Assembly (NCBI GenBank): GCA_009760855.2
Contig: WPIO01000009.1
Coordinates: 3,776,001 to 3,840,000 of the forward strand
DNA from: Cristatella mucedo
Taxonomy: Eukaryota; Bryozoa; Phylactolaemata; Cristatellidae
Reading direction: 5' to 3'
DNA length: 64,000 nucleotides
Numbering within the stretch: position 1 is the first letter of the stretch; each line of letters begins with the position of its first letter. The notes under the pieces were generated by a model. It searched no databases. It saw only the letters and a program-made list of their open reading frames with translations, and had not been told where the DNA came from. This document shows, one piece after another, positions 59,501 through 64,000 of this stretch. Both the position numbers and the translations under genes were made by a program.

Positions 59501-61195
59501 CTGCCAGCCAGAAGACGGCTGGAAAGCAGCTACACTCGGCTCCAAAGTGGTAGACAATGCCACGGATCTTGCAATCACACTGGCCGTGCAAAAGAGACGC
59601 GAGCAGCAGTCGTCGCCTGCTCTTATCGTTGCACCTCGCTGCTGGAGCATGGTCCGGCCGCACGTGCAGATCAGTTTGCACACCGATCGGTGCACGGCCG
59701 ATTGCGCTAGACCGGCAACGACCCGGGTGACGCACCAAGCATGCGACTTGGGGCCGCTGGGGGGCAGTGTGGCGCCGTCGGCAGCTTGCCGCTGCTCGCA
59801 GCACGGCTTTGTGAGAGTGCAAGAAAGAGCCAAGCCGAAGCACCAGCAAAGAGCGTGTTCGCTCGTGCCGAGTGCCTGCCTGCCTGCAGAGTGCAGTGAG
59901 TGGGCAGTCAAGCAGATCAGACTAGAGCAGACTACAGCCAAAATAAAAGCAGCACTGAGAGGAGGGCAAGAACTGAAGGACTTCAGGCTTGTCGGCTGGA
60001 TCGCTGGCCTAATCAAACGCCTAATCACACATAGAATCTGACTGATGTGCACCGCGCGGGCCGGGGGACAGCCTTTCGACTGATTCGATTGGGGAACCGG
60101 AGGATAGGTTCATCAAGACAGCTACCGACCATAGAAAGCCTCAACAGAAAGTCTTCAGAGAGGTGTGCCGGACAGGAGCCGGCCGAGGTCTGCTGTAGGC
60201 AGAGGGGAGTGGCCTGCAGGTGGTCTCCAGACCGTGCCGGGGCAAGTCAGCCGGTGATAGCACTCAGCACGAGCCTCCATAGCCAGCCCACACTGGTCGG
60301 TAAGGGGGAGCACGGGAGCACACAGTGCAGGTGCACGGCATGGGAGAGATTTCAGCCATCTCCCTGTCGGGGGGGGGGGGAGGCAGCAGCTAGAGTTAAG
60401 GGGCTGGCTAATCACGCTTTGCCTGAAGCATTGCTACTCGGGGTGATTATACAGTGGGCTGCCGAACGCAAAGCCAGGCACCGGTTTCATTGTGCATAGA
60501 AGATGGCAGCTTGGCAGAGGGTGCATAATTGCCTTCGACAAGAATTGCCGGTGCCAAGGCCGCTCAGCTCCATCACAGCTCGCAGCCACACCGCAGCCGA
60601 GGCCGCTGCTTGCACAGCCGTCCCAGTGGCAGCGCAGAACAATGGACCGATCAATAGTGCCTGCACATCCCTCCAAGTCCACTATGCGCTGTACAAACAG
60701 CGCCAAAACGAAGCGCGCCACTCTCTCGTGACGCTAGTCAACGGTGCCAAGACGTGACAAGAGCAACTGCTGTCAGTAGCAAATGCCCCTCTCTGACCAA
60801 CTGCAAATGGTTTTGGTCCAGTTTACCGCGAAGCTTGCCTCAATGCAGTGATGAAAAAATGCAAGAAAACTGCGATGACACCATCTTGACTCGAATCGCT
60901 TGCCGCAAGGATACTTTCGAATATGAGCAGAATTGCGCTGCTGCAAGCACAATACAGGCGTTATGGGGGCGGTGGGTCCAGCGCTCTCACCGGCGTGCGG
61001 CAGTCACCGTCCAAATGGAGAGCAGCTCTCCGTAACGTGTCCACGACGTGACAGTCGGCACGCGGCCCTCGAATAGGGCTTTGCATGGCAGCTGTACATT
61101 CTGGCCTTGAACGGCGACCGTGTCATCCGGTTCTACGACAAAACTGAAGTTCCGGAATGTGGGCACACTCTGTGCCGGCCTCGTAGCTGCCACTC
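36557..61195 (-). CDS. DCC/NEO1 (fra): Netrin receptor DCC/neogenin/frazzled (20 coding exons; signal-peptide exon missing)
   Basis: Single-pass receptor for netrin and related guidance cues, at the surface of neurons and migrating cells. Coding exons in transcript order: 60991-61195, 57568-57725, 57077-57406, 53441-53600, 53020-53165, 52116-52719, 50469-50735, 49893-50068, 46452-46760, 46026-46217, 44737-45033, 44186-44344, 43635-43937, 41143-41217, 40832-41033, 40205-40458, 39544-39696, 38263-38412, 36802-36992, 36557-36649. All junctions keep phase; 1473 aa plus stop, against 1447 in human DCC. Domains: Ig1 17-120, Ig2 126-222, Ig3 238-332, Ig4 333-423, low-complexity linker 424-490, FN3-1 to FN3-6 within 491-1101, membrane helix 1159-1181, P1 near 1210, P2 near 1356, P3 1447-1472. 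Two introns use GC donors. The juxtamembrane exon pair has a second possible splicing. The first exon inside the window starts at phase 1, so the signal-peptide exon should lie beyond 64000. DCC and neogenin cannot be told apart here. Confidence 0.96.
36802..36992 (-). CDS. DCC/NEO1 (fra): Receptor exon 19 (cytoplasmic tail)
   Basis: Acceptor aacgttgcag|TTCG, donor CTTCGG|gtaagc; phase 1 in, 0 out. Encodes a tail segment (VSAPKTTNLYVLDP, RPPDVLSFNPDEIDLR) with no motif I recognise. The phase fit on both sides and the clean frame support it. Confidence 0.78.
37941..38100. repeat. Tandem array, 8 units of 20 bp
   Basis: Unit ccctcctatttcgaggcgat repeated eight times with single-base variants, in the intron between exons 18 and 19. 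No spacers, so not a CRISPR array. Confidence 0.95.
38263..38412 (-). CDS. DCC/NEO1 (fra): Receptor exon 18: P2 motif
   Basis: Acceptor gtggccttgcag|ATGTG, donor CATAG|gtacgt; phase 1 to 1. Encodes LPQPVSPAPLESRVHPLRSF then NIPGPPATP. HPLRSF followed by a proline-rich stretch is the P2 motif, with the same HPLRSF in human DCC. A second donor 5 nt downstream (gtaagt) would break the frame. Confidence 0.88.
39250..39365 (+). mobile_element. LINE family 1, 3' tail
   Basis: Contains gtaaagcgtttcagtagaga, tttggttctctaaggttgct and then an ATT/GTT-rich run, the family 1 end. Confidence 0.65.
39544..39696 (-). CDS. DCC/NEO1 (fra): Receptor exon 17 (cytoplasmic tail)
   Basis: Acceptor gttccacttacag|GCATG, donor AAACG|gtaagg; phase 1 to 1. 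Encodes MPRAAVQPMNIMMQDGLSSR and VSANG-like tail sequence rich in Ser, Met and Tyr. A stretch of this kind lies between P1 and P2 in the family. Confidence 0.82.
40205..40458 (-). CDS. DCC/NEO1 (fra): Receptor exon 16: P1 motif
   Basis: Acceptor tgtgctgcag|GGCC, donor TCTGCG|gtgaga; phase 2 in, 1 out. Encodes KDPPPDLWIHHELKE, the P1 motif (PPDLWIHHE is nearly invariant in DCC and neogenin), where cytoplasmic effectors dock. Confidence 0.95.
40832..41033 (-). CDS. DCC/NEO1 (fra): Receptor exon 15: membrane helix
   Basis: Acceptor tggcgctgcag|GAGA, donor AAGAG|gcgagt (GC donor); phase 1 in, 2 out. Encodes a Gly/Ala/Ser-rich stalk, the helix WIVIGCVGSVTFAAIIALIV then VLC, and a basic stop-transfer RRHLLRPERKNKR. 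The phase forces the GC donor. An alternative start at 41142 is discussed in findings. Confidence 0.88.
41143..41217 (-). CDS. DCC/NEO1 (fra): Receptor exon 14: juxtamembrane (75 nt)
   Basis: Acceptor tccgtttgcag|CCGAC, donor CCTTAG|gtgagc; phase 1 to 1. Encodes DGTGGGIVVSQETRVVNSGS and EAL. A symmetric short exon could be skipped without frameshift. An internal gtaagt after 41189 offers a 29-nt version. Confidence 0.65.
41511..41548. repeat. G38 homopolymer
   Basis: Thirty-eight G in a row on the plus strand, in receptor intron 13 (C38 in the pre-mRNA). Confidence 0.9.
43036..43155. repeat. Tandem array, 3.4 units of 35 bp
   Basis: Unit starts ctacattacaatatcgctgg and ends tctagctagctctgg. 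Three full units and a partial one, nearly identical, in receptor intron 13. Confidence 0.95.
43496..43516. repeat. G21 homopolymer
   Basis: Twenty-one G on the plus strand, 120 nt past the exon 13 donor, in intron 13. Confidence 0.88.
43635..43937 (-). CDS. DCC/NEO1 (fra): Receptor exon 13: FN3-6
   Basis: Acceptor ctttgcag|CTCC, donor CAAAG|gcaagt (GC donor in perfect GC-intron consensus); phase 1 to 1. Encodes ELIVSWQPPLKANGRLVSYL and AVAGDRLNKRIQRVTPDTTY, a full FN3 domain, closest to DCC FN3-6. A GT donor 4 nt further would give phase 2 and not join to exon 14. Confidence 0.93.
44186..44344 (-). CDS. DCC/NEO1 (fra): Receptor exon 12: FN3-5, second half
   Basis: Acceptor ctgcccgtag|GCACC, donor GAAG|gtgcgt; phase 1 to 1. 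Encodes IIGGLRPYTKYEFAVKVAKG, the conserved FN3 strands E-F, with KRESLYSF after it. FN3-5 is a netrin-binding domain in DCC. Confidence 0.94.
44737..45033 (-). CDS. DCC/NEO1 (fra): Receptor exon 11: end of FN3-4, linker, start of FN3-5
   Basis: Acceptor cacatttcag|AGCC, donor GACTG|gtacgc; phase 1 to 1. Encodes YVIQLLAYNRAGQGFPIMAQ, a Gly/Ala/Ser-rich linker (SAGASSGGGGTGGGAAAEST), then PPMEVKALVQSSTSVLVQW. In vertebrate DCC the FN3-4/5 linker is alternatively spliced and sets the netrin-binding geometry. Confidence 0.93.
46026..46217 (-). CDS. DCC/NEO1 (fra): Receptor exon 10: FN3-4, first half
   Basis: Acceptor tcgttgcgtag|AGTC, donor CCTCA|gtaagt; phase 1 to 1. Encodes MIINWGPPGGQLVVRGYRLG and WINLDANERYHTLKGL, matching DCC FN3-4 (VVRGYIIGYG). 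Confidence 0.95.
46452..46760 (-). CDS. DCC/NEO1 (fra): Receptor exon 9: FN3-3
   Basis: Acceptor gccgttgcag|TTCC, donor CGACG|gtgagt; phase 1 to 1. A whole FN3 domain in one exon: LIQWQPPPVDRHNGIITGYK and VRVAATNVNGTGEYTQWYSA. Confidence 0.96.
48640..48793 (-). mobile_element. SINE A copy
   Basis: On the minus strand: gagctggtttggtccagcgg, ttaaggtgctcgccccgacc, gtgggctcgagcccgaggca, then atagagattaagttctctta, gggcgct and an ATT-repeat tail at 48641-48658. Confidence 0.86.
49668..49687. repeat. G20 homopolymer
   Basis: Twenty G on the plus strand in receptor intron 8. Confidence 0.88.
49893..50068 (-). CDS. DCC/NEO1 (fra): Receptor exon 8: FN3-2, second half
   Basis: Acceptor gctcattccag|GGTC, donor AGCAA|gtacgt; phase 2 in, 1 out. 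Encodes VLENLSVYTDYYVRVAAVNS and IGEGVPTDEVVVRT. Confidence 0.95.
50469..50735 (-). CDS. DCC/NEO1 (fra): Receptor exon 7: FN3-1 end and FN3-2 start
   Basis: Acceptor tcgccgcacag|GATG, donor TACAA|gtaagg; phase 2 to 2. Encodes SSLKPDTQYELRVFTLNGAG then PASFRAVASSHTEIRVSWTA. Confidence 0.95.
51065..51225 (+). mobile_element. SINE B copy
   Basis: Forward copy: cattgggcaaggtgctcgct, caggtcgtgggctcaaatcc, cattttgccaactgcaagtg, then gctcttctgctccggcgtaa and atgaggctgttgaataatca. It lies in receptor intron 6, antisense to the gene. Confidence 0.75.
51297..51351. repeat. Tandem 29-bp duplication
   Basis: The unit ggcctctttggaaaaccgcc aggcagaaa occurs once in full and again for 26 bases. Confidence 0.93.
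52116..52719 (-). CDS. DCC/NEO1 (fra): Receptor exon 6: Ig4, low-complexity linker, FN3-1 start
   Basis: Acceptor gtcgcgcaccag|TGCC, donor AACAG|gttagc; phase 1 in, 2 out. Encodes Ig4 (FEFECIAYGVPPPRVYWLKD, LPSDYFHIVAGRGLRIMGLE, DSGIYQCMAESDVGRA), then about 65 residues of Gly, Ala and two runs of five Gln, then FN3-1 (SVSLVWQPPDQDGGAPVAGY). It is the longest exon of the gene because of the linker. Confidence 0.94.
53020..53165 (-). CDS. DCC/NEO1 (fra): Receptor exon 5: Ig3, second half
   Basis: Acceptor ctgtttgcag|TGGT, donor CTAG|gtaaag; phase 2 in, 1 out. Encodes GAGSLRISNVTEDDAGTYTC RASN, the classic end of an I-set Ig domain. Confidence 0.95.
53222..53410. repeat. Long purine/pyrimidine tract filling a short intron
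   Basis: The plus strand is almost all G and A for about 190 nt. In the receptor pre-mRNA this is a C/U tract that fills most of intron 4 (53166-53440). Confidence 0.9.
53441..53600 (-). CDS. DCC/NEO1 (fra): Receptor exon 4: Ig3, first half
   Basis: Acceptor gcagcttcag|CGAA (an alternative 6 nt upstream is also in frame), donor GAGCC|gtaagt; phase 1 in, 2 out. Encodes PPPEFVMPPWDTDVREGGTA ILFC and AIVWLKDGSTVE, with the Cys and Trp of the Ig fold. Confidence 0.94.
53601..57076 (-). other. Receptor intron 3
   Basis: A 3.5-kb intron. Apart from a CT run (about 54160-54181), a G14 run (54779-54792) and the LINE fragment at 56440-56830, I see no gene, RNA or named repeat. Confidence 0.7.
56440..56830 (+). 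mobile_element. LINE RT fragment
   Basis: Forward debris of an RT palm: FTCGVPPGSFLSLLLFFIYT (GVPQGS motif altered) and FSADDTRSHS, a decayed form of YADDTQLY that keeps both Asp. It is antisense to the receptor and 250 bp from exon 3. Confidence 0.72.
57077..57406 (-). CDS. DCC/NEO1 (fra): Receptor exon 3: Ig2
   Basis: Acceptor ggctttgcag|ACAT, donor AGCAG|gtgagc; phase 1 to 1. A whole Ig domain: SLTLDVGDTAMFSCKISARP, a Gly7 insertion after WWKE, and LQPSDFGLYRC. Confidence 0.95.
57568..57725 (-). CDS. DCC/NEO1 (fra): Receptor exon 2: Ig1, second half
   Basis: Acceptor atcgctgcag|CATC, donor AGCCA|gtaagg; phase 2 in, 1 out. Encodes MLENGSLLIMNFGQSDPLPD VGLYRC, matching DCC LSNGSLLIQN ... 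DEGLYQC. Confidence 0.95.
58025..58175 (-). mobile_element. SINE B copy
   Basis: On the minus strand: ggggtaaggtgctcacagtt, tgtcggttcgagtcctgctg, ccctgcaagcatcagtgata, then cccttctgctgctacgtaag and cgaggctattgaatcag. Confidence 0.78.
58840..58955 (+). mobile_element. SINE B, diverged copy
   Basis: Forward: caagtgggcgatcctttatg, then cgttcttctgtcgctatata and aaatgaggcctcagga. The head is mostly lost. Confidence 0.55.
60991..61195 (-). CDS. DCC/NEO1 (fra): Receptor exon 1 in window: Ig1, first half
   Basis: Acceptor ctttcaatag|GAGTG, donor CGCCG|gtgaga; starts with two bases that finish a codon from an exon outside the window. Encodes FRNFSFVVEPDDTVAVQGQN and VQLPCKALFEG, the start of Ig1 ([20 protein letters not shown] in DCC). 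Confidence 0.93.
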
Positions 61196-61669
61196 CTATT
61201 GAAAGGTGATTAGCGAGTCTGTTACGAGGTTGGTCGGTGCAAGCACACCAGTTGCACGGTGGCTGCTCATGTCATAGCAAAGATGGTGCATGTGACAGCA
61301 AAGATGGCGAAAGGCATACTGTAGTGTGCAGGAAATCTGCCAGTGAGGACAGCAGCGCTTAGCAGCAACGACCTGCTCAGGAAGCTGCAGGAGGGCCACA
61401 TCGGGGAGACAAAGCAGCAGCAGCAGCAGCAGCAGAACACTCCCAGGCTACAGAAGCAACTAATTCGCAGGTGCACGCATATGAATGATGACGTGAATCT
61501 CACAATGGCCACTGTGCCCATTGCCATAGTAACGAGTCTTATGATTGTGTAGGTATGCACGCATTTAAAAAACACACATAATAAAAGCATTAGATAGCCT
61601 TTTGTTTTAAGGTTAGGAATTTACCGAGTGAGATTTAAGGTTCTCCTAATTTTGGGTTTAGGATTTGTC

Positions 61670-61750
61670 TCGGTATAGCACCTTCAGAGAACAAATTCTC
61701 TTTCAAGGGACTTTATATATGCTGCAAAGGAAGCATAATAAACCAGGGCT
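61670..61750 (-). mobile_element. LINE family 1, 3' tail
   Basis: Plus strand shows ccttcagagaacaaattctc, tttcaagggactttatatat and gctgcaaaggaagcat, as in the reversed tails at 11860 and 23235. Confidence 0.6.
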
Positions 61751-63149
61751 CACTGCGGGTGCTGATATCATTCGCGAATTGCAGGGCCACATTCTATACA
61801 CGTTTGGGTGGAGCTACGGGATCAAACAAGGTGGGCTGAAGCCTACATATATTCGTATCCCTAGTGGGCAGCAGCGGAGGCGGCAAGCTTGGATTGGGGA
61901 GGGAGGCGGAGAGCAGGCAAGCAGACGATGCAGCAGCACGGTGTCTCCAAAGATGGGGACCGGGCAAATGCGTGAGAAGCCAGGAATCCTCCGGAACCAA
62001 CTCCGGCTACCTGCGCATGTATGCGGCAGTGCGAGCTGCCAGGATAAAGAAATCAAGAATACAAATCGAGAATAAAATAGAATATAGAATAGTAGCAATT
62101 CAATCGAGAATAAAAATAGAATAGGAGGTGCCAAGAAATTGGCAAGCCTCGGCAAGACCGGACCGAGCAGCATGATTCGATGGGAGAGGGAGCCGGGGAC
62201 AGCAGAGAGATAGCAATAGCCACTGACACTGGAGTAGCTGAACGAAGAGAGGAGCCTTCTTAGCAGGTCGGAGTACTGCTGCCGCCGCTCACCGTAGCAA
62301 TGCCCTGCTTACCTACCACTTAGCAGCCACAGCCAAAGGGAGCCATGAGCGAAAGCAAAGAGATGGCACCATTAGGTGCCCTCGAACTACAGACCCCCCT
62401 CCCCCGCCGGGGGGGGGGGGGCAAAGGAGAACAGATGGCATTGTTTGGCCAAAGAAAGAGGCCTGTGGCAATGTAATTCCCTTTGGACAGTGGCCGTGCC
62501 CCAATGATTCAGCCTGCCGAGGCTCTGACCGGGACTCACAACGGCTGGACTGCCACTGTCGATAAACCAAACAAATTCTCAGGCAGGAAGCCCAAGGTCG
62601 AGCATAACCTGCCTGCCCAGTTCCCTCTCCCGCCGGAAGCAGTCAAATAGGAGCCTCGCTCTCAATCAGCTTAATGCTCCGTTGCAATCAAATCCTGGCT
62701 GGAAATCCATAGCAAGTAGGACATATCACGGTGCCCCCCCTCAACTGCCAGTGCTTGCTCCTGTTCTGAATACAGCTGCCGTGGCTGCACCCAGCTCTCT
62801 CTGGTCCCGCATGCTTTGCTCACACTGGCGTTGTGGTCACCATTCTGAGCACGTGGCCATCGCCGGTTTCTCTTTGCATCTAGTATCATGATTCCCATAT
62901 GTGATCAGTGGATCATTTCTGAATGACTAGCCTTTGAAAAAGAGTCAACTGAGATCAGCAGCAATACCTGACGATGGCTATCCGAATGGTGCCCCAAAAA
63001 CTGCCACTGCCAGGCAGCTGGATCGAGTACCTGCACTGATCCAGCTCTAGTTTGATCTCACATCTCAGCCTCCATAAAAAGTCACTAACAAATTGGTCAG
63101 TCGGCTAGCAGGTGGGCCGCAGCTACACGACATGAACAATTAAATCAAG

Positions 63150-63490
63150 CTGGGCTAGGCGACAGAAGCTTTAGCTCTGCAGGTACTAGACTGTGGAACT
63201 TGCTTCCACAATTCTTACGCAACGACAACTACTCTCCTGCAGACTATGGCTGGCTCATCCTTTTCAGCGGTCCTGCGGTGCTACACCCATGCCACTCACT
63301 ACCTCAACTGCTCTCCTAACTCTGCTATGCTTCCCACTTTCTCTTTGTTGCGTGAGACGAAGTCTGTTGGCTACCGAATGTGTACCGAAAGCCGCTTAGG
63401 CTGTGAGTGCGCCGTACAAAACTCTCCTGTGCAACACCCACATAGCCTTTGTGGCTTTGTAGAGTTGCAGACAGAGATACATTACATAAT
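63150..63490 (+). mobile_element. LINE family 2, 3' end
   Basis: The clearest family 2 terminus: ctctgcaggtactagactgt, ggaacttgcttccacaattc, gttggctaccgaatgtgtac, cgaaagccgcttaggctgtg and a terminal gagttgcagacagagataca. Confidence 0.75.
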
Positions 63491-64000
63491 ATTACTGGGC
63501 CCTGCTCGGAACAGCTGCCTCATCGACAGTGCAGCCACGAGTGGCGCAAGGTTTTAACTAAATATGGACCAACCAGGAGACACCTTTTCTTAGGCCACCC
63601 ACTCACCAAGTAAAGCTGGCAAATCCAAAAAGATCAAAACAATCCAAACAAAACATCCAAAACATCAAAACCATCCAAACAAAAGCAGCAGGTTCTGCTC
63701 AGTCTCCAAGGGCACATCAATTTACAGGGTGTTACATATAGGCTGGGACGTCCAGATTGGCCATCTGGCTTGATTTTGCTGCTCTGTAGTAGCAGGGGGG
63801 AATATTGACAACTTATATTAGTATCGATTCGCCAGGAGGCTGATCAGCAAATCTAGCCTATCGACCCGACTCTCTGCCAAAAGTGTGCCTTTCCAAAAAG
63901 GAACTTGAGACCACCATATGTGACTGAGCTACTTAGAGGCTGCTCAGTGCATTTGGATGGCAATGCACTGCTCAAGCATGAGGCAGAAATCATAGGACTG

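Larger units (their letters stand above)
57726..60990 (-). other. Receptor intron 1 (first intron inside the window)
   Basis: A 3.3-kb intron with two SINE B copies. The rest, including 58990-60980, holds nothing I recognise; the long open frames there are due to composition. Confidence 0.65.
61196..64000 (-). other. Receptor 5' intron, to window edge
   Basis: No exon with a signal peptide and a phase-1 donor was found here. The content is a LINE family 1 tail, a CAG run (about 61410-61435), AT-rich AATAGAAT repeats near 62070-62130, a G13 run (62409-62421) and a LINE family 2 end. Confidence 0.65.

Noticed and set aside
61814-62173. Hydrophobic minus-strand frame as the receptor signal-peptide exon
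   Set aside because: Its hydrophobic run comes from AT-rich AATAGAAT repeats, and no phase-1 donor follows it in a sensible place.

Overview
This window is nuclear DNA from an invertebrate animal. It holds two conserved metazoan genes split into many exons, with long introns full of degenerate non-LTR retrotransposons, tRNA-derived SINEs, a foldback element and microsatellites. The animal cannot be named from the sequence. The mix of CR1/L2-like LINEs, tRNA-SINEs, GC-rich exons and kilobase introns would suit a chelicerate such as a tick, but that is a guess.

Gene 1 (+ strand, 1291-32545) is a complete polypeptide N-acetylgalactosaminyltransferase of the GALNT2 type. I joined 11 coding exons by hand. 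Every junction keeps phase, and the product is 579 aa against 571 aa for human GALNT2. It has a short cytosolic tail, a signal anchor, a GT-A catalytic domain with DSH and WGGE motifs, and a C-terminal ricin-type lectin domain. It starts mucin-type O-glycosylation in the Golgi.

Gene 2 (- strand, 61195 down to 36557) is a netrin receptor of the DCC/neogenin/frazzled family. Twenty coding exons give 1473 aa plus stop: four Ig domains, six fibronectin III domains, one membrane helix and a tail with the P1, P2 and P3 motifs. Only the signal-peptide exon is missing; it should lie beyond position 64000. It is a surface receptor for axon guidance and cell migration. The two genes converge tail to tail, with about 4 kb between their stop codons.

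Layout: 1-1290, flank and 5' UTR of GALNT2. 1291-26458, GALNT2 exons 1-9 in AT-richer DNA crowded with LINE family 1, LINE family 2, SINE A, SINE B, a Tc1-like remnant and a 0.94-kb palindromic foldback element. 26459-32545, a shift to GC-rich DNA with the last two GALNT2 exons, which encode the lectin domain. 32546-36556, intergenic DNA with a perfect hairpin, a CTG repeat and two SINEs. 36557-61195, the receptor gene, with few transposons but many G-runs, tandem repeats and one intron that is almost wholly pyrimidine in the sense strand. 61196-64000, more of its 5' intron.

The two genes need not share a function. I found no sign of a new multi-gene system. The most notable points are three GC-AG introns among 29, a SINE that shares the LINE 3' tail, the large foldback palindrome, alternative juxtamembrane exon structures, and lineage-specific changes in the receptor linkers and in the GALNT2 lectin site.
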